DNA of 64,000 bases from Euzebyales bacterium (GTDB lineage Bacteria > Actinomycetota > Nitriliruptoria > Euzebyales > Egibacteraceae), in the NCBI GenBank assembly GCA_013695145.1, contig JACDBB010000143.1, positions 1 to 64,000 of the forward strand, in the 5' to 3' direction. Below are positions 1 to 8,297 of the stretch, in pieces. The notes under the pieces are model-generated. The model saw nothing but the letters and a program-made list of their open reading frames with translations. It was not told the DNA's origin and did not search any database. Numbering within the stretch: position 1 is the first letter of the stretch; every line of letters starts with the position of its first letter. The translations under genes were made by a program, and so were the position numbers.

Positions 1-1239
1 GCCGAGCTGCGCTCGGCGGGGGTGGACGCGCGGCCAGGCGCCGACCTCGACGAGGAGAGCCTGCTCTCCGGCATCGACCTGGTGGTCGCGAGCCCCGGCG
101 TCCCCCCCTCACGCGGGGTGCTCGTCGCGGCGGTCGCCAGCGGCAGACCCGTGTGGGGAGAGCCCGAGCTGGCCTACCGCCTGGCCGAGGGGCGGACGCG
201 CTTCGTCGGTGTCACCGGCACGAACGGCAAGACCTCCACCAGCGAGCTGATCGCGGCCTGCCTGGGGGTCCCTGCCGCCGGGAACATCGGGACACCGCTG
301 GTGTCGCTCCTGGCGGGCCCCGAGCCGCCGCCGCTGGTCGTGGCCGAGCTGTCGAGCTTCCAGCTGCACTTCACCGACGCGCTGTCCACCCAGGTGGGCG
401 TCCTGCTGAACCTCGCGCCTGATCACCTCGACTGGCACGCCACGGCGCAGGCGTACGCGGACGACAAGGCCAGGGTGTGGGCGCGGCAGCCGCACGATGG
501 CGTGGCCGTCGTCAACCGCGACGACGAACAGGCCGTCGCCGTCGCCGCGCGGCGCCCGCCCGCCGGCCAGCTGGTCCGCTTCACCCTCGGCGCGCCGGAG
601 CCCGACGAGGTCGGGGTCACCGATGGCGTCATCACGGCCAGGCTCTCCGGTCGCGACCTGGAGATCGCCGCCACGGATCAGCTCGCCGTCAGCGGACCGC
701 ACCACCTCGCCAACGCCTGCGCCGCAGCCGCGGCGGCGCTGTGCGCGGGCGCCGCTCCGGCCGACGTGACCCGCGCGATCACCGCGTTCCGGCCAGGCCC
801 GCATCGCCTGGAGCTGGTCGCGACCCTCGACGAGGTCGATTGGGTGGACGACTCGAAGGCGACCAACCCGCACGCCGCCGCGGCAGCCCTGGCCGCCTAC
901 CGGTCCGTGGTGTGGATCGCGGGCGGCCTCGACAAGGGGCTGGACTTCGCTCCGCTGGCTCCGCTGGTCGCCGAGCGCGCGCGGGCCGTCATCACGATCG
1001 GCGCGACCGGCCCCGACATCGCCGAGCTGGCCAGGAGCGCCGGCGTGCGCGTCGTCGAGGCCGGAACCATCGACGTGGCCGTGCCGGCGGCGGCCGAGCT
1101 CGCCAGGCCCGGTGACACCGTGCTGCTGGCTCCCGCGTGCGCCTCCATGGACCAGTTCACCGACTACGTCGCCCGGGGCCAGGCGTTCCGCTCCTGCGTG
1201 GAGCACCTCCGCCGGCCGCAGCCCACCGAGCGGGTGTGA
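1..1239 (+). CDS. murD: UDP-N-acetylmuramoylalanine-D-glutamate ligase, 5' end cut by the window
   Basis: This cytoplasmic Mur ligase adds D-glutamate to UDP-MurNAc-L-Ala, using ATP, during peptidoglycan precursor synthesis. The visible 412 codons contain the ATP P-loop GVTGTNGKTSTSEL, the VAELSSFQL and LNLAPDHLDWH central-domain motifs, and the DDSKATNPHAA segment of the C-terminal domain. The frame is open to the first base. MurD proteins are usually about 450 residues, so roughly 40-70 N-terminal residues lie upstream, and a GTG at 22 is probably an internal valine. The stop overlaps a GTG start for ftsW, which suggests translational coupling within the division and cell-wall operon. Confidence 0.96.
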   Translation, partial: AELRSAGVDARPGADLDEESLLSGIDLVVASPGVPPSRGVLVAAVASGRPVWGEPELAYRLAEGRTRFVGVTGTNGKTSTSELIAACLGVPAAGNIGTPLVSLLAGPEPPPLVVAELSSFQLHFTDALSTQVGVLLNLAPDHLDWHATAQAYADDKARVWARQPHDGVAVVNRDDEQAVAVAARRPPAGQLVRFTLGAPEPDEVGVTDGVITARLSGRDLEIAATDQLAVSGPHHLANACAAAAAALCAGAAPADVTRAITAFRPGPHRLELVATLDEVDWVDDSKATNPHAAAAALAAYRSVVWIAGGLDKGLDFAPLAPLVAERARAVITIGATGPDIAELARSAGVRVVEAGTIDVAVPAAAELARPGDTVLLAPACASMDQFTDYVARGQAFRSCVEHLRRPQPTERV

Positions 1240-2498
1240 GCGCGATGGCCAGCGACACCGCCCACCGCCGCCCCCGGCAGCGGCCGACCAACCGCCCCCG
1301 CCGGCAGCGGCCGTCGAACCGCCGGCGGCCCGCCGCCCGCACCCAACGCGCGCGCCTGACCGTCGCGGGCGGGAGCACACCGGAGTTCCTGCTCCTGGCT
1401 GCGACCACGACGGTCCTGCTCGTCGTCGGCCTGGTCATGACGTTCTCGGCCTCGTTCGTGCAGTCGGCGTCCACCACGGGCGACGCGTTCTGGGTGTTCC
1501 AGCGGCAGCTGCTGTGGTGCGCCGTGGGCGTGGTCCCGATGGCCCTCGTCGCGCTCACCGACTACCGCGGGCTGCGCCGGTTCGCCTTCGTGCCGCTGCT
1601 CGCCGGGATCGTCATGGCCGCCGTGGTGCTGGTGGAGGGCGTCGGCGTGGACGTCAACGGCGCCCGCCGCTGGCTCGACCTGGGGCCGGTCCGCTTCCAG
1701 CCGAGCGAGCTGCTGAAGCTGGCCGTGCCGCTCTACGTCTCCCACCTGCTGGCCCTGCGCTGGCCGCGCATCCGCCGCGGCGACCTGCGCGCGCTCCTCG
1801 TTCCCGCTGTGCCCGTCATCGGGCTCGCGGCGCTGTTGACCCTGCTCGGTCCCGACCTGGAGACCGCGCTGCTCATCGGGGTCATCGGCGGGCTGGCGCT
1901 GTACGCGGCTGGCCTGCCGACCAGGATCATCGCAGCTGGGGGCGTCGTCGGCGGCGCGATCGCCGCTGGCGCGATCGTGACCACCCCGTTCCGCCTGGGG
2001 CGCCTCGCGGCATGGCTCGACCCGATGGCCTACCGGTCCGACATCGGCTACCAGACGGTCCAGGGCTACCTGGCGCTCGGCTCGGGAGGCGTGTTCGGTC
2101 GCGGGCTCGGCCAGGGGAGGGGCCAGTGGCTGTTCATCCCCAACCCCCACACGGATTTCATCTTCGCGGTGATTGGCGAGGAGCTCGGACTCGTCGGCGC
2201 GTGCTTCGTGCTGGCGCTGTTCTGCAGCCTTGCGGTGGGCGGCATCCGCACCGCCCGCAAAGCCCCCGACGTGTTCGGCCGCCTGCTGGCGACGGCCATC
2301 ACCGGCTGGCTCCTCCTGCAAGGGGCGATGAACATGGGCTCGGTCGTTGGCCTGGTGCCGGTGACCGGCGTCACCCTCCCGCTGGTCAGCTTCGGCGGCT
2401 CCTCACTTGTGGTGACGATGGCGGGAGTCGGGATTCTCCTGTCGATCGCCAGGGCTGGGCGGAGCGCAGCCACCGACGAGCAGGTGGAGGAGCGTTGA
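1236..2498 (+). CDS. ftsW: Peptidoglycan glycosyltransferase FtsW (SEDS family)
   Basis: This is a polytopic SEDS protein that polymerises lipid II at the division septum with a partner class B PBP. The roughly 420-residue product has a basic, Arg/Pro-rich N-terminal tail of about 45 residues, then about ten hydrophobic segments. Motifs seen include NGARRWLDLG, RFQPSELLKLAVP, and the C-terminal PVTGVTLPLVSFGGSS. The GTG at 1236 overlaps the murD stop (GTGA); an in-frame ATG at 1245 is an alternative start. Position between murD and murG supports ftsW rather than rodA. Confidence 0.94.
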   Translation: MSAMASDTAHRRPRQRPTNRPRRQRPSNRRRPAARTQRARLTVAGGSTPEFLLLAATTTVLLVVGLVMTFSASFVQSASTTGDAFWVFQRQLLWCAVGVVPMALVALTDYRGLRRFAFVPLLAGIVMAAVVLVEGVGVDVNGARRWLDLGPVRFQPSELLKLAVPLYVSHLLALRWPRIRRGDLRALLVPAVPVIGLAALLTLLGPDLETALLIGVIGGLALYAAGLPTRIIAAGGVVGGAIAAGAIVTTPFRLGRLAAWLDPMAYRSDIGYQTVQGYLALGSGGVFGRGLGQGRGQWLFIPNPHTDFIFAVIGEELGLVGACFVLALFCSLAVGGIRTARKAPDVFGRLLATAITGWLLLQGAMNMGSVVGLVPVTGVTLPLVSFGGSSLVVTMAGVGILLSIARAGRSAATDEQVEER

Positions 2499-3658
2499 CG
2501 GCTCGGCGCATCGTCCTGACCGGCGGCGGCACGGCGGGTCACATCAACCCCGCTCTGGCGACCGCCGAGGCGCTGGTCCGCCTCCGGCCCGACGTCGAGG
2601 TCGAGTTCGTGGGCACCGCCGACCGCCTCGAGAGCCGCCTCGTCCCGCAGGCGGGATGGCCGCTGCACACCGTCGAGGCCGCACCCCTGCGCCGGTCGCT
2701 GAGCCCGACCAACCTGGCTATCCCCCTGGTGCTCGCCCGCTCGTGCGCGAAGGTCCGCCGCCTGCTGCGGGAGCGCAACGCTGTCGCGGCGTGCACCTTC
2801 GGCGGCTACACGTCCGGTCCGCTGGCGCTGGGGGCGCGCCTGGCTGGCGTCCCGCTGGTCCTGCACGAGCAGAACGCCGTCCCTGGGCTGGCCAACCGGC
2901 TCGCCGCGCCGCTGGCGGCGGCCATCGCCGTCTCGGTGGAGGCCGCAGCGCCGCGCTTCCCGCGCGCCCGACGTGTCGAGGTGACCGGCAACCCGGTCCG
3001 CGGCGCGCTCACGCCCGAGAAGGGTGTCCAGCAGCGCGCGGAGGCGCTGGCAGCGTTCGGCCTCGACCCGGCACGCCGGACCCTGTTGGTCTTCGGCGGC
3101 AGCCAGGGGGCGCGCCGCCTGAACGAGGCCGTGCTGGACGCCGGCGGCCGCTGGGTCCAGCCGGAGCGGCTGCAGATTCTCCACGCCGCGGGCGCGGACC
3201 ACCACGACCGGGTGAGCGCCGCCTGGCGGGAGCGGGACAATGGTCTGCTCGTGCGGTGCGTCGGCTACCTGGACCGCATGGATCTGGCCTACGCGGCCGC
3301 CGATCTGGTTCTCAGCCGCGCCGGGGCGTCGACCGTCGCGGAGCTCACCCTGGTGGGGAGGGCCGCGGTGCTCGTGCCTCTGCCCCACGCCGTCGCGGAC
3401 GAGCAGACCGCCAACGCCGGAGCGCTGGTCGCCGCGGGTGCGGCCGTGCTCGTGCGGGACGGGGATCTGGACGGCGCCGCGCTGGTGGCTGCCGCCGAGC
3501 CGCTGCTGGCTGACGCCGACCGGCTGTCGACCATGGGCCAGGCCGCCGGGCGGCTGGGGGTGCCCGACGCCGCGGACCGCCTCGCCCTGCTGATCCTCGA
3601 CGTCGCCCGAGCGTCGCAAGGCGGCGTGCCGCAGGATGGGCCATGCGATGAGCGCTGA
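2495..3658 (+). CDS. murG: UDP-GlcNAc:undecaprenyl-PP-MurNAc-pentapeptide GlcNAc transferase
   Basis: MurG converts lipid I to lipid II on the inner face of the membrane. The 387-residue product has the N-terminal glycine loop LTGGGTAGHINPAL, HEQNAVPGLANR, FGGSQGARRLNEAV and the donor-binding SRAGASTVAEL. The start is taken as the TTG at 2495, which overlaps the ftsW stop (TTGA). A GGAGGAG Shine-Dalgarno lies just upstream with short spacing. No other start codon fits before the conserved ARRIVLTGGG. The 3' end overlaps murC by about 11 bases. Confidence 0.95.
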   Translation: MTARRIVLTGGGTAGHINPALATAEALVRLRPDVEVEFVGTADRLESRLVPQAGWPLHTVEAAPLRRSLSPTNLAIPLVLARSCAKVRRLLRERNAVAACTFGGYTSGPLALGARLAGVPLVLHEQNAVPGLANRLAAPLAAAIAVSVEAAAPRFPRARRVEVTGNPVRGALTPEKGVQQRAEALAAFGLDPARRTLLVFGGSQGARRLNEAVLDAGGRWVQPERLQILHAAGADHHDRVSAAWRERDNGLLVRCVGYLDRMDLAYAAADLVLSRAGASTVAELTLVGRAAVLVPLPHAVADEQTANAGALVAAGAAVLVRDGDLDGAALVAAAEPLLADADRLSTMGQAAGRLGVPDAADRLALLILDVARASQGGVPQDGPCDER

Positions 3659-5051
3659 GCCGACCGCACCGCAGTTGCCCGCCGACGCCCGAGTCCACCT
3701 CGTCGGTGTGGGCGGCGCCGGCATGAGCGCGCTGGCGTGGATCCTGCTGGAGCGCGGCCATCCGGTCAGCGGCAGCGACCTCCGCGGGGGTCGTGCCGCA
3801 GCCGCGCTGCAGGCCATGGGCGCGCAGGTCCATGTCGGCCACGATGCGGAGCATGCGGCAGACGCGGACATCGTCGTCGTCTCCACGGCGGTCGGTGAGC
3901 GCAACCCTGAGGTGGCCGCGGCCCGCGCAGCCGGGACGCCGGTCCTGCGCCGCGCCGAGCTCCTCGCCGCGCTGGTGGCGGGGCGCCGGGGACTGTTCGT
4001 CGCCGGCACGCACGGCAAGACGACCACCACGTCGATGTTGACCGTGATGCTGCAGGGCGCCGGACTGGACCCGTCGTTCGCGATCGGCGGGGTGCTGCAC
4101 GACTCCGGCACCAGCGCGCACCACGGCACGGGCGAGATCTTCGTCGCGGAGGCCGACGAGTCCGACGGCTCCTTCCTCGCCTTCGCGCCGGAGTGCGCGA
4201 TCGTCACCAACCTCGAGCTTGATCACCACGATCACTGGCCCGACCTCGCCGCGCTCACCGACGGGTTCGTGCGCTTCCTCGACCGGCGCAGCCCGGGAGG
4301 GCTCGCGATCTGCTGCGCGGACGATCCGGGCTCCCTGGCGCTGGCCGAGCGAGCCCGCGACCCGGTGCGTACCTACGGCGAGGCGGCTGACGCCGACGTG
4401 CGCGTGGTCGACCGCGACGCCAGACCCGACGGCTCGAGGTTCCGGGTCACCGCGGGCGGCCGCGACCTCGGCCGGTTCCGGGTGCGCCCGCCTGGCCGGC
4501 ACAACGTGCTGAACGCCGCTGCCGCGGTCGCGGCCGCGGACTGGGTGGGAGCGGACATCGACGCCGTCCGCGCGGCGCTCGAGGCGTTCTCCGGTGCGCA
4601 GCGCCGCTTCCAGCGGCTCGGCGAGATCGGCGGCGTCACCGTTGTGGACGACTACGCGCACCATCCGACCGAGCTGGCCGCTGTGCTGGCGGCCGCGCGC
4701 CAGACCGCACCGCGAGGACGAGTCGTCGCTGCGTTCCAGCCGCACCGTTTCTCGCGCACCGCGGCGTTGGGCGCCGAGCTCGGCGCCGCCCTGGGCGCCG
4801 CCGATCTGGTCATCGTCACCGACGTCTACGCGGCCGGTGAGCCGCCTGTGCCGGGCGTCACGGGAGCGCTGGTGGCCGATGCCGCCCGTCAAGCCGGCGC
4901 CGAGACCCGGTACGTGGCCGCCGCCGGCGAGCTCCCCTCGCTGCTCGTAGAGGAGGTCCGCGCCGGCGACCTGGTGCTGACGCTCGGCGCCGGCGACGTC
5001 ACCGAGGTCGGACCCGTGCTGCTGCGCCTCCTGGAGGATCGACATGGCTAG
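3648..5051 (+). CDS. murC: UDP-N-acetylmuramate-L-alanine ligase
   Basis: This enzyme joins L-alanine to UDP-MurNAc, the first ATP-dependent amino acid ligation in peptidoglycan precursor synthesis. The 467 residues include the nucleotide-binding GVGGAGMSALAW, the P-loop GTHGKTTTTSM, ADESDGSF, VDDYAHHPTEL and FQPHRFSRT. An in-frame ATG at 3636 is possible, but the ATG at 3648 has GGATGGG about seven bases upstream and sits in an overlap with the murG stop. The TAG stop lies inside the first copy of a 30-bp duplication that also supplies alternative murB starts. Confidence 0.95.
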   Translation: MSAEPTAPQLPADARVHLVGVGGAGMSALAWILLERGHPVSGSDLRGGRAAAALQAMGAQVHVGHDAEHAADADIVVVSTAVGERNPEVAAARAAGTPVLRRAELLAALVAGRRGLFVAGTHGKTTTTSMLTVMLQGAGLDPSFAIGGVLHDSGTSAHHGTGEIFVAEADESDGSFLAFAPECAIVTNLELDHHDHWPDLAALTDGFVRFLDRRSPGGLAICCADDPGSLALAERARDPVRTYGEAADADVRVVDRDARPDGSRFRVTAGGRDLGRFRVRPPGRHNVLNAAAAVAAADWVGADIDAVRAALEAFSGAQRRFQRLGEIGGVTVVDDYAHHPTELAAVLAAARQTAPRGRVVAAFQPHRFSRTAALGAELGAALGAADLVIVTDVYAAGEPPVPGVTGALVADAARQAGAETRYVAAAGELPSLLVEEVRAGDLVLTLGAGDVTEVGPVLLRLLEDRHG

Positions 5052-5100
5052 GGGTCGGCCCCGGGAGGGTGACATGGCTAGGGGTCGGCCCGGGGAGCGT
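5041..5100 (+). repeat. 30-bp tandem duplication at the murC-murB junction
   Basis: Two adjacent 30-base units (5041-5070 and 5071-5100) differ at two positions. Each begins GACATGGCTAGGGGTCGGCC and ends in a GGGAG-type Shine-Dalgarno. A third partial copy (GGCATGGCCAGG) follows. The first unit carries the murC stop. Together they give three in-frame murB start codons at 5044, 5074 and 5104. Confidence 0.9.
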
Positions 5101-6063
5101 GGCATGGCCAGGACAGCGGCGGCAGGTCGCGCGCTGGTGGCGGCGCTGCGCGAGGTCGTCGGTAGCGCGGTGGAGGCTGATGTCCCGCTCGCCCGCCACA
5201 CCACGATGAAGGTCGGGGGCCCGGCGACGGCGCTGGTGCGCGTCGAGGCTCCCGCTGACCTGGCCGGGATCGCCCTGGTGTGCGACGAGCTCCGCGCCCC
5301 CTGGCTGATCCTGGGGCGCGGCAGCAACCTGCTGGTCGCCGACGGCGGATGGCCGGGCGTCGTGGTCGCCCTCGGCCGCGGGTTCCGCGGTGTGCACGTC
5401 GACGGCTGCGCCGTCGAGGCGGGTGCCGCCGAGCCGATGCCCGTGCTGGCCACCAACGTCGCCGGCGCCGGCCTGGCGGGGTTCGCGTTCGGCGTTGCGA
5501 TCCCGGGTGCGCTGGGCGGCGCGGTGCGCATGAACGCTGGAGCGCACGGGCGCGAGCTGCGCGACGTGTTGGAGTGGGCGGAGGTGGTGCGCCTGGCGGC
5601 CGGTGGCCGGCGCGAGCGCTGGTCGGTGGCCCAGCTCGAGATGAGCTACCGCCACACCGCGCTGCCCGATGACGCGGTGGTCGTGCGTGCCCGGTTGCGG
5701 CTGGAGCGCGCGGACGCAGCGGTCATCGCCGAGCAGATGGCCGACATGCGCCAGTGGCGTCGGGATCACCAGCCGATCAACGAGCCGTCCTGCGGCAGCG
5801 TGTTCCGCAACCCGGAGGGCGACTCGGCGGGCCGGTTGGTGGATGCGGCCGGCCTGAAGGGCCACCGCGTCGGTGGCGCCAGGATCAGTGAGAAGCACGC
5901 CAACTTCATCACCGTCGAGCACGGTGCGCGCGCCGCGGACGTCCATCTCCTGATCCGCCACGCCCAGGATCGCGTACGCGCGGTGCACGGGGTCGATCTG
6001 GCCACCGAGGTGGTCCTCGCCGGCTTCGCCGACGTGCCAGCCGGGTTCGAGGGCGGCCCCTGA
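5044..6063 (+). CDS. murB: UDP-N-acetylenolpyruvoylglucosamine reductase
   Basis: This is the FAD-dependent reductase that forms UDP-MurNAc from enolpyruvyl-UDP-GlcNAc with NADPH. FAD-binding motifs are ARHTTMKVGGPA, LGRGSNLLVADGG and IPGALGGAVRMNAG; the C-terminal substrate domain has CGSVFRNPEGDSAG and GGARISEKHANFI, where Ser-Val-Phe-Arg-Asn includes the usual catalytic serine. I chose the first ATG because GGAGG (5033-5037) lies six bases before it. In-frame ATGs at 5074 and 5104 also have GGGAG-type sites, so the N-terminal 20 residues (an Arg/Gly-rich repeat) may be absent or variable. Confidence 0.94.
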   Translation: MARGRPREGDMARGRPGERGMARTAAAGRALVAALREVVGSAVEADVPLARHTTMKVGGPATALVRVEAPADLAGIALVCDELRAPWLILGRGSNLLVADGGWPGVVVALGRGFRGVHVDGCAVEAGAAEPMPVLATNVAGAGLAGFAFGVAIPGALGGAVRMNAGAHGRELRDVLEWAEVVRLAAGGRRERWSVAQLEMSYRHTALPDDAVVVRARLRLERADAAVIAEQMADMRQWRRDHQPINEPSCGSVFRNPEGDSAGRLVDAAGLKGHRVGGARISEKHANFITVEHGARAADVHLLIRHAQDRVRAVHGVDLATEVVLAGFADVPAGFEGGP

Positions 6064-6920
6064 TGGGAGCCTCGGCGCCGACGCGCACCGCCATGGACCG
6101 CCGCATCCGTGAGCGGCGGCTGGATGTCGCCCGGTCCAACGCCCGCCGTCGCCGGCGGGTCACGCTCAGCGTCCTGGTCGCGGTCCTGCTCGCCGGAGGC
6201 GGCTTGGCGCTCAGCTACTCGCCGCTGTTCGCGGTCGACCGCGTACGGGTGACCGGTGTCGAGGCCGCCCGCCAAGCCGAGGTCGTGCAGGCCGCGGCGG
6301 TGCGGGAGGGTGAGCCCCTGCTGTCGGTCGATCTCGACCGCGTGGCGGGCGCGGTGCGCGGCCTGCCGTGGGTACGCGCGGCCGAGGTCGCGCGGCTTCC
6401 GCCGTCCACGGTGGAGGTGCGGGTGGCCCCGCGCGAACCGGTCCTGCTCGTGCGGGTCGGTCCCGCGACCTGGCAGCTCGACGCGGACGGGGTGCTCGTG
6501 GCGGGCGGGGGCCGTGAGGGCGTGCCGGTCGTGGACGCGCCCGCCGCCGTCCTGCCGCCGGTTGGCGAGGCCGTCCGTGACGCCACGGTCCAGGACGCAC
6601 TGGGCGTCCACATCGGACTCACCGAGGGGCTGCGCTCCGCCGTCGACGCCTACGAGGTCACGGGCACCCGGTCGGTGCGCGCCCATCTCGCGCTGGACGA
6701 TGCTGGCCCCGACGGACTCTGGGTGCGCTTCGGCGATGCCGAGCGCATCGCACGCAAGGTCGCGGTCACCGAGCTCCTGCTGGCCCAGACGCGTGAGCAG
6801 GCCACGCGGGACGGCGGGCTGGGTCCGGCGGCCGTCGCCGAGATCGACGTGCGCGCCCCGGACAACCCTGTGCTCATCCCGCGCGCGGCGGCGGAGGCCG
6901 GCGGGGACGCGGGGGAGTAG
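6063..6920 (+). CDS. ftsQ: Cell division protein FtsQ/DivIB, POTRA-type
   Basis: FtsQ is a bitopic division protein bridging early and late divisome parts. The 285-residue product has a basic cytoplasmic head (RRIRERRLDVARSNARRRRR), one membrane segment near residues 38-58, and an extracytoplasmic POTRA domain starting FAVDRVRVTGVE, followed by LPWVRAAEVARLPPSTVEVRV. The ATG overlaps the murB stop (TGATG). No ftsA follows, as is usual in actinobacteria. Confidence 0.93.
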   Translation: MGASAPTRTAMDRRIRERRLDVARSNARRRRRVTLSVLVAVLLAGGGLALSYSPLFAVDRVRVTGVEAARQAEVVQAAAVREGEPLLSVDLDRVAGAVRGLPWVRAAEVARLPPSTVEVRVAPREPVLLVRVGPATWQLDADGVLVAGGGREGVPVVDAPAAVLPPVGEAVRDATVQDALGVHIGLTEGLRSAVDAYEVTGTRSVRAHLALDDAGPDGLWVRFGDAERIARKVAVTELLLAQTREQATRDGGLGPAAVAEIDVRAPDNPVLIPRAAAEAGGDAGE

Positions 6921-6942
6921 CCGCGCGCCGAGGTGAATGGGC

Positions 6943-6971
6943 TTGACCTCGGCCCACGCGTTGCGTAAGGT
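6943..6971 (+). promoter_or_regulatory. Predicted primary sigma promoter for ftsZ
   Basis: TTGACC (6943-6948) and TAAGGT (6966-6971) are separated by exactly 17 bases, a good match to a housekeeping sigma consensus in otherwise GC-rich DNA. The predicted transcript would have a leader of about 150 bases before ftsZ. Confidence 0.65.
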
Positions 6972-6998
6972 CTGCCGCGCTTGCAGGAAGTTGACATA

Positions 6999-7027
6999 AC
7001 TCTAAGCCTGTACTTGAGGGTGAGAGT
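6999..7027. promoter_or_regulatory. Imperfect inverted repeat in the ftsZ leader
   Basis: The segment starts ACTCT and ends AGAGT, with partial symmetry between. It directly follows a TTGACA hexamer at 6991-6996 that has no good -10 partner at 17-18 bases. It may be an operator or part of a second promoter. I recall similar AT-richer blocks upstream of other actinobacterial ftsZ genes, but this was not checked. Confidence 0.4.
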
Positions 7028-7050
7028 CGTGGTGCCGGGGCTTCCCCCAG

Positions 7051-7085
7051 CGCTGCGGGGCGGTCGTGATGACCGCCCCGCAGCG
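7051..7085 (+). promoter_or_regulatory. 15-bp perfect hairpin in the ftsZ 5' leader
   Basis: The arms 7051-7065 and 7071-7085 are exact reverse complements around the loop GTGAT. No T-run follows, so it is not a classical terminator. It ends 42 bases before the ftsZ start and would form a very stable stem in the ftsZ mRNA leader. Confidence 0.8.
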
Positions 7086-7127
7086 GCTGACCCGGCATCA
7101 TCTTCCCCGACATGAAGGAGTGCGCCC

Positions 7128-8294
7128 GTGGCGGCACCTCAGAACTACCTCGCGGTGATCAAGGTCGTGGGGATCGGCGGCGGCGGTGTGAACGCCGTCA
7201 ACCGGATGATCGAAGCCGGGCTGAAGGGCGTCGAGTTCGTCGCCGTCAACACCGACGCGCAGGCTCTGCTGATGTCCGACGCCGACGTGAAGCTCGACGT
7301 TGGCCGCGAGCTCACCCGCGGGTTGGGCGCCGGCAGCGACCCGGCGGTCGGGACCAGGGCGGCCGAGGAGCACCGCGACGAGATCGAGGAGGTCCTCAAG
7401 GGCTCCGACATGGTCTTCGTGACGGCAGGCGAGGGCGGTGGCACCGGCACCGGCGGCGCGCCGATCGTCGCCGAGATCGCCAAGAGCATCGGCGCGCTGA
7501 CCATCGGCGTGGTCACCCGTCCGTTCTCGTTCGAGGGGCGGCGCCGCAGCGTCCAGGCCGAGAAGGGGATCGAGGATCTGCGCGACGCCGTCGACACGCT
7601 CATCATCATCCCCAACGACCGGCTGCTGGAGATCTCCGACATCGAGACCTCGGTGCTGCAGGCGTTCCGGCTCGCCGACGACGTCCTGCTGCAGGGCGTG
7701 TCCGGAATCACGGACCTCATCACGACGCCGGGCCTCATCAATACCGATTTCGCCGACGTCTCCACGGTGATGCGGGAGGCTGGCAGCGCGCTGCTCGGCA
7801 TCGGCAAGGCCCGTGGCGAGCACCGCGCGCTCGAGGCCGCCAAGATGGCGATCAGCTCACCGCTGCTGGAAGCCTCCATCGACGGCGCCCGTGGCGTCCT
7901 GCTCACCATCGCCGGCGGCAGCGACCTCGGGCTGTTCGAGATCAACGAGGCCGCCGAGGTCATCGCCGAGGCCGCCGACCCGGACGCGAACATCATCTTC
8001 GGCGCGGTCATCGACGACGCGCTGGGCGACGAGGTGAAGGTCACGGTCATCGCGGCCGGCTTCTCGGAGCAGGCGCTGTCCCAGCAAAGGAGCGGACTGC
8101 GCCCTGTCGAGCGCGGCGAACCGGAGCCCGAGCCCGAGGCGGCCCCCGAGCCGGCTCCGGTGTCGCCACTGATCGAGGACGACGAGGACGAGGACGAGGT
8201 CTTCCGCCGGCCGGCGGAGCGGGAGCGGTCCCCGATCATGCTCGCCGACGATGATGACGACGACCTCGACATCCCCTCCTTCTTGAAGCGCTAG
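7128..8294 (+). CDS. ftsZ: Cell division GTPase FtsZ
   Basis: FtsZ is the tubulin homologue that forms the Z ring. The 388-residue product has the N-terminal [14 protein letters not shown], the tubulin signature [12 protein letters not shown], and the T7 region [12 protein letters not shown] Glu/Pro- and Asp-rich linker (about residues 320-375) leads to the conserved C-terminal peptide [11 protein letters not shown], which binds partners such as SepF. The GTG start is preceded by GAAGGAG with seven-base spacing. It is transcribed from its own upstream promoter region as well as possibly from the mur genes. Confidence 0.98.
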   Translation: MAAPQNYLAVIKVVGIGGGGVNAVNRMIEAGLKGVEFVAVNTDAQALLMSDADVKLDVGRELTRGLGAGSDPAVGTRAAEEHRDEIEEVLKGSDMVFVTAGEGGGTGTGGAPIVAEIAKSIGALTIGVVTRPFSFEGRRRSVQAEKGIEDLRDAVDTLIIIPNDRLLEISDIETSVLQAFRLADDVLLQGVSGITDLITTPGLINTDFADVSTVMREAGSALLGIGKARGEHRALEAAKMAISSPLLEASIDGARGVLLTIAGGSDLGLFEINEAAEVIAEAADPDANIIFGAVIDDALGDEVKVTVIAAGFSEQALSQQRSGLRPVERGEPEPEPEAAPEPAPVSPLIEDDEDEDEVFRRPAERERSPIMLADDDDDDLDIPSFLKR

Positions 8295-8297
8295 CCG

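Noticed and set aside
1164-4210. Long minus-strand open frames opposite ftsW, murG and murC
   Set aside because: They have low-complexity Arg/Gly/Pro/Ala composition, no motifs, and oppose well-supported genes; high GC makes such frames common.
7051-7085. Intrinsic terminator for ftsQ
   Set aside because: The stem lacks a T-run and lies downstream of the predicted ftsZ promoter, so it is reported as a leader hairpin instead.
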